Origin: Bacteroidales bacterium
GTDB lineage: Bacteria; Bacteroidota; Bacteroidia; Bacteroidales; UBA3824
Assembly (NCBI GenBank): GCA_016293845.1
Contig: JAEDDH010000006.1
Span: forward strand, 62,001 to 126,000
Direction of reading: 5' to 3'
Length of the DNA stretch: 64,000 bases
The number at the start of each line of letters is the position of its first letter. The stretch's first letter is position 1. The notes beneath the pieces are model-generated. The model made no database searches and was not told the DNA's origin. It saw only the letters and a list, made by a program, of their open reading frames with translations. This document shows, piece after piece, positions 8,045 through 17,053 of this stretch. A program made the position numbers and the translations under genes.

Positions 8045-10278
8045 ATTCTGATACCTATAAGCGAATGGTCGTCGGTTTGGATACGTCCTCCTTGCCAGTT
8101 GTTGATAAATTCTTCAAACAAAACGTACTGTTGGTCGATTGGGTGCGCCGAAAGTTCAAGCAAATAAGCCTCGAAATTAATTTTTAGCAAACGCCTGTTT
8201 TTACCCTCCTCGTATCCGCCCAATTGATCGGGAATGCCATCGGTAAACAAGTAAAGAGTGTCGCCAGCATTTATAGCAGTTTCGTATGTAGAAAACTTTT
8301 CATTACTATCAAAATACTTAGCCACAGGCATTTTGTCGCCCAACATTCTAATTATATCACCGTTTTGAATTAAAACAACAGATTGATTGGCAGATGCATA
8401 TTTCATTACCTTGTTGTCGGGCAGAATGGTGCAAACTGTCATATCCATACCATCGTTCATGGCATAATGATTTTTTTCAGACGACAAAGAGTTGATAACA
8501 AAAGCCTTCATCTTGTCGAGTATGGCTGCGGGATTCAAAGCATCTTCTTTGGTACGGACAAATTCTTTGAGTCCAAAAATGCCGAGCATCGAAAGAAAAC
8601 CACCAGGAATGCCGTGTCCAGTACAATCGGCAAGAATTATCACCCTGCATCCATCGATAGAAGTGGCATAATAAAAGTCGCCGCTAACCACCGACTTAGG
8701 ACAAAAATACACAAACGAATGGGGAAAGATCTTTTTAAGATCTTCGTCAGACGGCATAGCGGCATGTTGAATACGCTGAGCATAGTTTACGCTTGCCATT
8801 ATCCGTCGATTTATTTTTTCGATGTTTTGAGTTTGAACAGTAAGCACATCACGCTGAGCCTCAATTTCTTCGCGCTGTTGCGAAAGAAGCGAATTTTTAA
8901 CAAACAATTCGTTGTTGGTTTTTCGTTTTAGGGCAAACGACCTCCACAAAAACAACACTATTGTTAAGAGCAAAGCAAGCCCCGATATGGTTATCAACAA
9001 GATAATACGCGAATGACGAGTTTCGAGTTGATTTTTGAGTTCGATGTTGGCACGCTCTATTTCATCAAGTTTTTTGCGGCGTTTTGAATAGGTAAGCACT
9101 TTGAAATCAGAAATATCGTCAGAAGTCTGTTCGTTGTTTACCATCATCATATATTTCAACGCTAACTTTCGGTTGGCAAGAGCCTTTTTGTAGTCTTTAA
9201 GTGCATAATAACAATTTGCCAAAGCACTGTGATACATCTGTTTATACAAAGTGTGCATAGAATCTTGCAAATAAGGTTCGCACTCCTTAACTGCACGAAG
9301 GGCTTCGGCGTGACGTTTTTTTGCCATCAAATAATCGGCATAACTTATTTGCATTGTAATAAAGTCAGTAAGACCATTTTCGGTGTACCACTTGTCGCAT
9401 TTTTTGTAATAAAAATAGCTTGTGTCGGCATAAGCCATGTTTCCTGTTTGGGCAGCAAGCCTCATATAAAGTTCTTGCGCCGACAATAATACACCGTAAT
9501 ACGCAGTAAGCATTCCCGACGGTATAGAGATGGTATCGTACACCGAAATTGCTTTTTTGATATAAGCCACAGCCGTTACAAGGTTATCCACAGTATCTAC
9601 CCAACTGCTCGACTTTTGGCGCGAACGTAGACTGTATGCAAAAGCAAGATGCATGCTCATATTATGTCGAAGGCTGATGGATTCGAGCGAATCGATATAT
9701 TCCACACTTGCTTCGCCATACTTACGGTCAAGGCAAGTGATAGCAAGACGCTGATAACCAACGCAGAGCATAGACGCATTATCGGTTTCGTTGGCAATGT
9801 CGATACATTCGGTTTGACATAAAAGGCTACTGTCGAGACGGTTCATATCATCATAACAGTTTGCCATCATAGAAGTAATCACCATTTTGGAATTACGCTG
9901 ATTAGGATTATCGGCACAAAGAGCCAAGGCAGTTTTGGCTGATTTAATGCCATCCATCGGTTTGCCCATCATCAACGAAGCCCAAATAATACAACTATAA
10001 CATGCAGCCCTTAATGTAGTATCTTCGGGATTGCAACATTCCAGCGCAAGATTAGCGTATTTTATCACCGTTTCCGACGAATACACCGTTTTGGCTATTT
10101 CGTGATAATAATGAGCCTTGGTGGTGTCGGGAGTGGCAGGTGTAATAAGCGAGAGAACACTGTCGACAAACTGCTTATCGTTAGGCTGAGCCAACGCAGA
10201 GTTAGCCAAGAAGCATAGGCATAATGCCATAGCCGCTGCGTAAATCAGTCGGGTAATATGTCGGCAAAGTTTGAACAT
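8041..10278 (-). CDS. TPR-containing membrane SpoIIE-family (PP2C) phosphatase
   Basis: A 745-residue paralogue of the next gene. Signal peptide at residues 1-30 (ends NSALAQ), then TPR-like helical repeats to about 410 (for example SALANCYYALKDYKKALANR), a membrane helix near 425-447 (LLITISGLALLLTIVLFLW), a coiled coil and a SpoIIE domain. Phosphatase motifs are intact: VVSGDFYYA, LADCTGHGIPGGFLSMLG, LFTDGIPDQLGG, QTDDHSL. The layout suggests that periplasmic TPRs sense a protein or peptide and control cytoplasmic dephosphorylation. It lies 30 bases downstream of the arginine decarboxylase on the same strand and overlaps its smaller paralogue by 4 bases. Confidence 0.9.
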   Translation of the reverse strand: MFKLCRHITRLIYAAAMALCLCFLANSALAQPNDKQFVDSVLSLITPATPDTTKAHYYHEIAKTVYSSETVIKYANLALECCNPEDTTLRAACYSCIIWASLMMGKPMDGIKSAKTALALCADNPNQRNSKMVITSMMANCYDDMNRLDSSLLCQTECIDIANETDNASMLCVGYQRLAITCLDRKYGEASVEYIDSLESISLRHNMSMHLAFAYSLRSRQKSSSWVDTVDNLVTAVAYIKKAISVYDTISIPSGMLTAYYGVLLSAQELYMRLAAQTGNMAYADTSYFYYKKCDKWYTENGLTDFITMQISYADYLMAKKRHAEALRAVKECEPYLQDSMHTLYKQMYHSALANCYYALKDYKKALANRKLALKYMMMVNNEQTSDDISDFKVLTYSKRRKKLDEIERANIELKNQLETRHSRIILLITISGLALLLTIVLFLWRSFALKRKTNNELFVKNSLLSQQREEIEAQRDVLTVQTQNIEKINRRIMASVNYAQRIQHAAMPSDEDLKKIFPHSFVYFCPKSVVSGDFYYATSIDGCRVIILADCTGHGIPGGFLSMLGIFGLKEFVRTKEDALNPAAILDKMKAFVINSLSSEKNHYAMNDGMDMTVCTILPDNKVMKYASANQSVVLIQNGDIIRMLGDKMPVAKYFDSNEKFSTYETAINAGDTLYLFTDGIPDQLGGYEEGKNRRLLKINFEAYLLELSAHPIDQQYVLFEEFINNWQGGRIQTDDHSLIGIRI

Positions 10279-10308
10279 ACTCTTTTCTCTGCCCGATTAT
10301 ACGTAAAA

Positions 10309-11757
10309 TCATTCAGACTGTTTCTTTTTTATGATGGGATTTTGTTCGGGATGACTGTATCCGAGTATGTGAAACATTTCATCCACAGTTTGTTCGTTGC
10401 GATAGCAATAATCCACAAAATTTCCAGTAACGTCGCGATAGATAACTATATGCTTAGGAGATGGAATCAAGCAGTGTTTTATGCCGCCATAACCTGCAAT
10501 CGCATCCTGATATGCGCCCGAATGGAAAAATCCAAGATAGAGAGGCTCTTTTTCGTCGGGACTAAATTTTGGCAAAATTACATGCTGATTCATATCTTCA
10601 GAGTTGTAATAATCGCTGTGGTCGCAACTTATGCCTCCGATGTTGGCTCTGGTACATTCGTGATCCCACTTGTTGATTGGCAAGAGAATAAACCTTTCGT
10701 TGATACTCCATGCATCAGGGATTGTATTCATAAGACTATTGTCTACAATATACCAAAGCTCCGAATCGTTTTGCTTTTTTTGGTCGAGCACCTTTAATAT
10801 AATAGCACCACTTTCGCCCACGGTGTATTTGCCAAATTCGGTAACAATATCTGGGTCTTCAACATTTTCGTTGATGCATATCTCTTTGATATTCTTAACA
10901 ATTTCGCGGATAATGTATTCGTAATCGTAATCGAATCCAAGCTGATTGCGAATTGGGAAACCGCCTCCAAGATCGAGCATACTTAATCCGGGACAAAGTT
11001 TTTTAAGTTCGGTGTAAAGTTTCACCGCTTTTTGAAACTCACCCCAATAGTAAACATTATCCTTAATGCCGCTATCCACAAAGAAATGAAGCATTTGGAG
11101 TTCGATATTTTTGTTTGGCTCGATGTAGTTTTTGTAAAAAGAACAAATTTCTGAAGCCCTCATTCCCAAACGCGAAGTGTAATATGCCGAATTGGTATCC
11201 TCGTCTACCGCCATGCGAATACCCACCTTAATTTTGTGTTCGCCACAGCAATCGAGGATTTTTTTAAGTTCGCGAATACCGCTATCGAGAACGATAATCG
11301 AATTTACAAACCCGTCTTTTTGAAGCTCAACTATTTTTTCGATATATTCATCGGTTTTAAAGCCGTTGTGAATAATCTTTATCTTCTTGTCTATCTGACC
11401 ATTATTGTAAAGGCAGCGGATAAGGTCGATGTCAAACGACGACGAAGTTTCTAACTGCACATTATATTTCAACGCCTCGCTCACCACATGGTAAAAGTGG
11501 CAACATTTTGTGCAGTAGCAGTATTCGTAGCTACCGTTGTAATTATTTGCCTTGATAGCGCGGTTAAACAGGTTGCGCGCCCTCTTGATCTGCTCACCGA
11601 TGCGAGGCAGATACATAAGACGAAGCGGCGTGCCATATTTTTCTATCAGATACTTGATAGATACTCCGTGGAAGTTTAGATAACCATCCTGAAGGTCGAA
11701 ACCATCCTGCGGAAAGTAATATGTCTGTTCTATAAGGTCGAAATAGGTGTTCTTCAT
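10309..11757 (-). CDS. Arginine decarboxylase-like, PLP fold III
   Basis: A 482-residue fold-III (alanine-racemase fold) PLP decarboxylase of the Orn/DAP/Arg family 2 group; the closest fit is the short arginine decarboxylase of Bacteroidota, which makes agmatine for polyamines. The PLP lysine lies in YCYCTKCCHF, corresponding to the YAxK motif of relatives. The phosphate-binding Gly-rich loop is LDLGGGFPIRNQ, and the substrate loop with catalytic Cys appears as GGISCDHSDYY. It is shorter than enterobacterial SpeA (about 650) because family insertions are absent. It lies 19 bases after recG and before the phosphatases. Specificity could also be for another diamino acid. Confidence 0.82.
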   Translation of the reverse strand: MKNTYFDLIEQTYYFPQDGFDLQDGYLNFHGVSIKYLIEKYGTPLRLMYLPRIGEQIKRARNLFNRAIKANNYNGSYEYCYCTKCCHFYHVVSEALKYNVQLETSSSFDIDLIRCLYNNGQIDKKIKIIHNGFKTDEYIEKIVELQKDGFVNSIIVLDSGIRELKKILDCCGEHKIKVGIRMAVDEDTNSAYYTSRLGMRASEICSFYKNYIEPNKNIELQMLHFFVDSGIKDNVYYWGEFQKAVKLYTELKKLCPGLSMLDLGGGFPIRNQLGFDYDYEYIIREIVKNIKEICINENVEDPDIVTEFGKYTVGESGAIILKVLDQKKQNDSELWYIVDNSLMNTIPDAWSINERFILLPINKWDHECTRANIGGISCDHSDYYNSEDMNQHVILPKFSPDEKEPLYLGFFHSGAYQDAIAGYGGIKHCLIPSPKHIVIYRDVTGNFVDYCYRNEQTVDEMFHILGYSHPEQNPIIKKKQSE

Positions 11758-11776
11758 TTCTTAAATTTATATATTG

Positions 11777-13873
11777 TTAAGATATTCTGCTCCAATTATG
11801 TTCTTTACTAAATATTTTTTGTTGACGCGTTTTAATCATAAAATGCTGCGGCTGTGTAAGTTGTGGGTCGGAAGCGAGCAAATCCGATGCAGCATTGCGA
11901 GCCGCCATAAGTATTTGACCATCGCGTGCAAGGTCGGCAATTTTAAGTTGCATAGGCGTGCCGCTCTGTTGAGTGCCGTCCATATCGCCGGGACCGCGCA
12001 TTTTCAAGTCCTCTTCTGAAATTACAAATCCGTCGGTGGTTTTGCACATTATATCAATGCGTTTTTTGGCATCTGACGAAAGCTTGTAATCTGTCATTAA
12101 AATACAGTAGCTTTGATCGCCGCCACGTCCTACCCTACCGCGCAACTGATGCAACGCCGAAAGTCCAAATTTTTCGGCACTTTCGATTATCATTGTAGTG
12201 GCATTAGGAACGTTGACGCCCACTTCTATTACTGTGGTGGCAACCATTATTTGAGTAATGCCCTTAACAAACAGTTGCATAGCCTTATCCTTCTCTTCGG
12301 GTTTCATTCGCCCATGCACCACGCTTACAGCATATTGTGGTGGCGGAAAAGCTCGGCATATTGATTCATAACCATCGGTAAGGTCTTTATAATCAAGTTT
12401 TTTTGATTCTTCTATCAATGGATATACCACGTAAATCTGATGACCTTCGGCAATGCGGTCGCGCATAAATTTAAACACCATAAGACGTTTAGAATCAAAC
12501 GAATGCATTGTTTTTACTGGTTTGCGTCCGGGAGGCATTTCGTCAATTACCGAAACGTCTAAATCACCATAAAGAGTCATCGACAATGTTCGTGGAATTG
12601 GTGTTGCCGTCATAACAATAATATGCGGCGGAGTGATATTTTTTTGATAGAGTTTGGCACGCTGAGCCACTCCAAAACGATGCTGTTCATCAATGATTGC
12701 CAGACCAAGATTTTTAAACTTTACATCGTCTTCGATTAATGCATGAGTACCAATAAGTATTTGCAATTCACCACTTTGCAAATTGTCATGTATATTTTTG
12801 CGATTTTTGGTAGATGTGCTGCCTGTCAACAATGCCACCGACACTGGCATATCACCAAGCAATTGAGATATGGTGGCAAAATGCTGAGTGGCAAGGATTT
12901 CGGTAGGTGCCATTAAGCAAGCCTGAAAACCATTGTCTAATGCAATAAGCATACTCATAAGAGCCACAAGGGTTTTACCGCTTCCCACATCGCCTTGCAA
13001 CAAACGGTTGCATTGACGACCTGTAAGAAAATCATTACGGATTTCTTTTATCACCCTCTTTTGCGCTCCCGTTAAGCTAAACGGAAGATGATTATTGTAG
13101 AATGTATTGAAAATATCGCCCACTTTGCTAAAAACAAATCCCTTGCTTTTGAGATTTTTAGAAGCTTTCATGGATAGTATATTCAACTGAATATAAAACA
13201 GTTCCTCAAATTTAAGCCTAAATTTTGCCTTAGCAAGAGTTTCCTCTGATTTAGGGAAATGGATATTGCGCAAAGCATCGGTGAGTGGCATTAAATTATA
13301 TTTTTGTATAAGGTATTGCGGCAAAGTTTCGGGAAAAGGCGAAGTTACCTTGCTCCAAAGATTTTGCTGCAAAGTTTGTATTGCACGGCTATTTAACTTA
13401 CTGTTTTTGAGGGTTTCGTTGGTGCTGTATTGCGGAAAAAATGGAGAAAGCACACTCTTTTCGGCTTTAAGAGGGTCGATAATTTCGGGATGCGCGATAC
13501 TCCAACCTTGATAAAAATTTGGTTTGCCAAATATAATATACTCCTTGCCGGGAATAATACTTTTTTGCACCCAATCAAGACCCTTAAACCACACAAGCTC
13601 AATGCGTCCCTTGCTGTCGGTAAAAGTGGCGGTAAGGTGCTCTTTAAACTTGGCACCCTGTTTACGAAAATTGCCGATAACGCCCTTTAACTGCACAGAC
13701 ACATCATCGCTATGAATTTCGTCGGTGGTATAAAAACGGCTACGGTCGATATACTTGTATGGGAAATAATATACAAGGTCTTCAAAAGTATTGATATTCA
13801 ATTCTTTTGAAAGGCTCTCCGCTTTGGCTGTACCCACGCCAGACAGAAACTTTATGTCGGTATCAAGTTGCAA
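11777..13873 (-). CDS. recG: ATP-dependent DNA helicase RecG
   Basis: Branch-migrating helicase that rescues stalled replication forks and processes recombination intermediates. Length (698) and domains fit: N-terminal wedge/OB fold (DIKFLSGVGTAKAESLSKEL, then VQLKGVIGNFRKQG), Walker A GDVGSGKTLVA, DEQH box (LAIIDEQHRFGV), MTATPIPRTLSMTLYGD, and the C-terminal motif VI region LHQLRGRVGRGG. The start codon is probably TTG: no ATG lies in frame between the upstream stop (near 13892) and the conserved DIKFLSGVG. It is first in a same-strand run with the decarboxylase and phosphatases, though that linkage looks positional rather than functional. Confidence 0.96.
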   Translation of the reverse strand: MQLDTDIKFLSGVGTAKAESLSKELNINTFEDLVYYFPYKYIDRSRFYTTDEIHSDDVSVQLKGVIGNFRKQGAKFKEHLTATFTDSKGRIELVWFKGLDWVQKSIIPGKEYIIFGKPNFYQGWSIAHPEIIDPLKAEKSVLSPFFPQYSTNETLKNSKLNSRAIQTLQQNLWSKVTSPFPETLPQYLIQKYNLMPLTDALRNIHFPKSEETLAKAKFRLKFEELFYIQLNILSMKASKNLKSKGFVFSKVGDIFNTFYNNHLPFSLTGAQKRVIKEIRNDFLTGRQCNRLLQGDVGSGKTLVALMSMLIALDNGFQACLMAPTEILATQHFATISQLLGDMPVSVALLTGSTSTKNRKNIHDNLQSGELQILIGTHALIEDDVKFKNLGLAIIDEQHRFGVAQRAKLYQKNITPPHIIVMTATPIPRTLSMTLYGDLDVSVIDEMPPGRKPVKTMHSFDSKRLMVFKFMRDRIAEGHQIYVVYPLIEESKKLDYKDLTDGYESICRAFPPPQYAVSVVHGRMKPEEKDKAMQLFVKGITQIMVATTVIEVGVNVPNATTMIIESAEKFGLSALHQLRGRVGRGGDQSYCILMTDYKLSSDAKKRIDIMCKTTDGFVISEEDLKMRGPGDMDGTQQSGTPMQLKIADLARDGQILMAARNAASDLLASDPQLTQPQHFMIKTRQQKIFSKEHNWSRIS

Positions 13874-13915
13874 TTTTTCCTCTTTAACAAATTAAAAATA
13901 GCCAATACAAAAGTA

Positions 13916-14785
13916 TTATTTTTCGGACAAATGCGCTACATAGTCGGCGAAATTTTTTACCGAAGAAAACGCCTTAATATTATATCCGTTTGTGTTAGAG
14001 TAGTTTCCAACAAAAAAAATGGTAAATCCTTTAAAAGATTTGTCAAATTCGTCTAAAATATCCGAAATATCTTCGTTGTTTGGATATATTTTGTCGGTCA
14101 TTACCACATGAGTGCATCCTGTAGATTCGGCGGTGCGAGCTGCGGTGGCAATGCTTATGTTTTCGCCTGCATAAACTATCGGGAAACGATATTTTTTTAT
14201 TATGTAAGCTATAAAAATAAGAATCATCTCGCAGTCGTCGGAGCGGGTAGAAAAAATCAAAAACTTGTTGTTGCCTTGTCGCGCAGGTTCGCTATCGGCG
14301 GCAAGTATTATTTTGCGACGGATAAGGTCGTAGGCAAACTGTTTAACACTTTGATACAAAGGGCTCAAAATCCAACGTTGCTCCAAAACCGTTACCATAG
14401 GAATCAGGGTATCAATCATGGCTTTTTCAAACCCCGATGAAAGAATTTCGCGGTTGATGAGTTTTTCAAACTGCTGTTCGTCAAACTTGTCGGCGGCGGC
14501 CAGCAAGGCATTAACCTTAGATTCAGGATCGTCTTGCATAGTTTCAATAGTGCGGAGTTTTTCGCTCATCTGCTGCATAGTCAACTGCGCCACCTCTGAA
14601 ATTTTAAAGCCACGTTTTACAAGCATCGACACAGCAAGAATTTTGTGCAAATCGTCTTGCGAGTATACACGAATGTTGGTATCGGTACGCATGGGCGAAG
14701 TAAGGTTGTAACGCTTTTCCCAAATACGTATAGTAAAGGCATTTACGCCAGTTAGATTTGATATTTCCTTTATCGAATACTGCAT
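13916..14785 (-). CDS. MerR-family regulator with degenerate cobalamin-binding-like domain
   Basis: A transcription regulator of about 289 residues in the CarA/LitR layout: an N-terminal MerR HTH (YSIKEISNLTGVNAFTIRIW EKRYN region), a helical B12-type cap, and a Rossmann-like C-terminal domain from about residue 180 (KFLIFSTRSDDCEMILIFIA). The start at 14785 is chosen because the -7 element TACATTTG is at 14804-14811, so a longer start at 14851 would precede the transcript. Cobalamin ligands are absent: the cap Glu-His pair is replaced and the E-x-H motif reads SDDCEM. B12 light sensing is therefore unlikely; it may bind another ligand or none. Confidence 0.85.
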   Translation of the reverse strand: MQYSIKEISNLTGVNAFTIRIWEKRYNLTSPMRTDTNIRVYSQDDLHKILAVSMLVKRGFKISEVAQLTMQQMSEKLRTIETMQDDPESKVNALLAAADKFDEQQFEKLINREILSSGFEKAMIDTLIPMVTVLEQRWILSPLYQSVKQFAYDLIRRKIILAADSEPARQGNNKFLIFSTRSDDCEMILIFIAYIIKKYRFPIVYAGENISIATAARTAESTGCTHVVMTDKIYPNNEDISDILDEFDKSFKGFTIFFVGNYSNTNGYNIKAFSSVKNFADYVAHLSEK

Positions 14786-14803
14786 ATCATTTATTATTGG
14801 GTG

Positions 14804-14811
14804 CAAATGTA
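14804..14811 (-). promoter_or_regulatory. -7 element of MerR-type gene promoter
   Basis: Reverse-strand TACATTTG fits the Bacteroidota -7 pattern TANNTTTG. The predicted transcript start, near 14797, supports the shorter start codon of the regulator. Confidence 0.55.
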
Positions 14812-14947
14812 TAAAAAAAGAGCCGGAAAGAAAGTAATGAGAGTGATTCAATATTAAATTTTAGATTTTTTTGAGTTTTTTGGGTAGCACGTCAGATTTT
14901 TTTCTGATATTTGTAGCAAAAACAAAACCTGATAGATTTAGGCAAGT

Positions 14948-15355
14948 ATGATTACACAAAAAAATATAGTGTTACCGGCAGTAAGCCGTGGTTATCATCT
15001 GATTACCAAAAACATCATAGAACAACTTGGCAAATTGCCCGAAGTAGGACTCCTTAATTTGTTTTTAAAACACACCTCTGCCGCGCTGAGCATCAACGAA
15101 AATGCCGATCCGTCGGTGCGCTACGATATGGAAGGTATTTCAGACCGTCTGATACCCGAAAGTGCAAGCTATTCGCACGACCTTGAAGGCTCAGACGATA
15201 TGCCGGCACACTTTAAATCATCGCTTATGGGCGTGTCGCTCAATATTCCTATTGCCAACGGACATCTCGACCTTGGCACATGGCAGGGAATTTACCTTTG
15301 CGAATTTAGAAACTGTGGTGGCAACCGTCACCTCACAGCCACCATATATTATTAA
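14948..15355 (+). CDS. YjbQ-family protein (UPF0047)
   Basis: A small 135-residue protein of the conserved YjbQ/UPF0047 family, reported to have thiamine-phosphate-synthase activity in some members. Family motifs are visible: LLNLFLKHTSAALSINENAD, then HDLEGSDDMPAHFKSSLMG and WQGIYLCEFR near the C-terminus. The conserved His and Asp/Glu residues cluster in the usual positions. It is followed after 19 bases by a nitroreductase gene on the same strand, so both are likely co-transcribed. The physiological role is not certain from the sequence. Confidence 0.9.
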   Translation: MITQKNIVLPAVSRGYHLITKNIIEQLGKLPEVGLLNLFLKHTSAALSINENADPSVRYDMEGISDRLIPESASYSHDLEGSDDMPAHFKSSLMGVSLNIPIANGHLDLGTWQGIYLCEFRNCGGNRHLTATIYY

Positions 15356-15374
15356 AAATCAAAAACGTACAATA

Positions 15375-16121
15375 ATGAAGAGCATAATTCACAGTCACAA
15401 AAGCGTGCGCCAATATTCGGTGCGCACTGTTGACGAGGCAACTATTGTTAAGATAGTTAATGCAGCTGTGCGAGGCAGCAACACCGGCAACATGCAGTTA
15501 TACAGCATTGTTCTTACTACTCAACCCAAAATTAAACAGCAACTGATGCCTCTGCATTTTAATCAGCCTATGGTAGAACACGCACCTCTTGTAATGACAT
15601 TTTGCGCCGATATCAACAGATTTTCGCATTGGTGCAAGTTGAGAGGAACAGAACCGTGTTACGATAATTTTTTATGGTTTTCTACAGCTTTAACCGACAC
15701 AGTGATTGCCGCCGAAAATGCAGCTGTGGAGGCAGAATTTGCCGGACTTGGAATTTGCTTTTTAGGCACAACCATGTATAATGCCGAAGAGATTGCCAAT
15801 GTACTAAACCTTCCAAAAGGCGTTGTACCTGTAATTACAATGACAGCCGGTTATCCCGAAGACCCTGAGTTGCCATTAACCGAACGTCTACCCTATCAGG
15901 CTGTTCTTCATTTTGAAACTTACAAAGATTACACCGATAGTGATATAAATAAATATTACAACGAATTTGAAAATCTCGACAAAATAAAAGATATTGTTAA
16001 GCAAAACAAACTTAACAATCTTGCCGAAGTTTTTACACAAAAACGTTACACCAAAACTGACGGTGATTTGTTTTCAAAAAAATACTTGGATTATGTAAAA
16101 AAGAGTTTTACGATGGATTAG
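15375..16121 (+). CDS. Nitroreductase-family flavoprotein
   Basis: An FMN-dependent oxidoreductase of 248 residues, NfsA/Frp-like: SHKSVRQYSVRTVDEATIVK at the N-terminus is the canonical HRSxRxf FMN-binding opening, NMQLYSIVL follows, and GLGICFLGTTMYNAEEIANV is the second signature before PVITMTAGYPED. The start ATG at 15375 places the FMN motif at the N-terminus; a longer open frame upstream overlaps the yjbQ gene and is not used. The 3' end overlaps the convergent transporter gene by 14 bases. The substrate is unknown. Confidence 0.88.
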   Translation: MKSIIHSHKSVRQYSVRTVDEATIVKIVNAAVRGSNTGNMQLYSIVLTTQPKIKQQLMPLHFNQPMVEHAPLVMTFCADINRFSHWCKLRGTEPCYDNFLWFSTALTDTVIAAENAAVEAEFAGLGICFLGTTMYNAEEIANVLNLPKGVVPVITMTAGYPEDPELPLTERLPYQAVLHFETYKDYTDSDINKYYNEFENLDKIKDIVKQNKLNNLAEVFTQKRYTKTDGDLFSKKYLDYVKKSFTMD

Positions 16122-17046
16122 CGGCTTGAGCCTCATGTTTCTGTTTAGCCTCGTCTATCTTGCGCTTTTTTTGCAACTGCCAACTATTAAACAGATTTTG
16201 CCAAATGATATAAAAACCACTGCATACCGACGAAAGCGGATCTAAATATGTTTGAGCCGCCCAAATCGAAAATGTAGTGTTTTTTTGTCCTATGGCTTGA
16301 CCTGCGCTTATGCGGTCGTTGAAATGCGAACCGATTTTTTTCCCGCTAACAAATAGGATAATGCAAATTACCATTGCGGCAACAGCCATAAGTATGTCAA
16401 TGTGGTAATTTTCAGGCGTTTCGATAACGGTTTTTACCATAATGCCAACCAAAGTGGTAAGCGTTACAGCCCACATGTAAAACGATAACGCGCTGTTTTT
16501 TTCTAAAAACGAGTGGGCTTTTTTCCAAAAATGACGTAATAATTCTGCCAAAATCATTGGGCAAACCAATAGAGGAAAAACTCGTTTAGAAATTGTAAAA
16601 AATCCATCCCCAAAGGTCATACTCGTGCCGGGCTCTATTATCGGGAAAAATATAGGAATCACCACTGCCACAGTAATATTTGCCATCAAAGTATATGTAG
16701 TAATACTTGCCGCACTGCCTCCGAGTTTTGTGGTAATAATAACCGCTGCCGTGGCTGTGGGACATAATATTATCATCATTACACTCTCAGCTAATATTTT
16801 GTTGTAACCGCTCAGCGCATAATACGCTCCAAGTGCGCCCAAAACCTCAATACCAAGAAGTATAAAATGAAGTTTAGTGGGTTTTAATTCGCGGATCGAA
16901 ACCCTTGAAAACGAGAGCAAAAGCATTACAAACAAAAAATAAGGCATTAGAAACCCAAATTGTGAAAAAAAATTGTGAAAAATTCCGCCTGTAAGCATTG
17001 CTACCGGCAAAGCATTGTTTTTAAGAAAGGTAAATATTTTATACAT
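16108..17046 (-). CDS. BASS-family (bile acid:sodium symporter-like) transporter
   Basis: A 312-residue inner-membrane protein with about nine hydrophobic helices. The middle motif MMIILCPTATAAVIITTKLG and the late GQAIGQKNTTFSIWAAQTYL motif are typical of BASS/SBF transporters in Bacteroidota, which move organic acids, sometimes with sodium. The C-terminal 30 residues are charged and cytoplasmic. It is 7 bases downstream of an EamA permease gene on the same strand and probably co-transcribed with it and the NUDIX gene. The substrate cannot be told. Confidence 0.8.
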   Translation of the reverse strand: MYKIFTFLKNNALPVAMLTGGIFHNFFSQFGFLMPYFLFVMLLLSFSRVSIRELKPTKLHFILLGIEVLGALGAYYALSGYNKILAESVMMIILCPTATAAVIITTKLGGSAASITTYTLMANITVAVVIPIFFPIIEPGTSMTFGDGFFTISKRVFPLLVCPMILAELLRHFWKKAHSFLEKNSALSFYMWAVTLTTLVGIMVKTVIETPENYHIDILMAVAAMVICIILFVSGKKIGSHFNDRISAGQAIGQKNTTFSIWAAQTYLDPLSSVCSGFYIIWQNLFNSWQLQKKRKIDEAKQKHEAQAANPS

Positions 17047-17053
17047 AATATTT

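Noticed and set aside
15162..15374. Longer start for the nitroreductase
   Set aside because: The extra part overlaps yjbQ and does not resemble the family; the FMN motif sits properly after ATG 15375.
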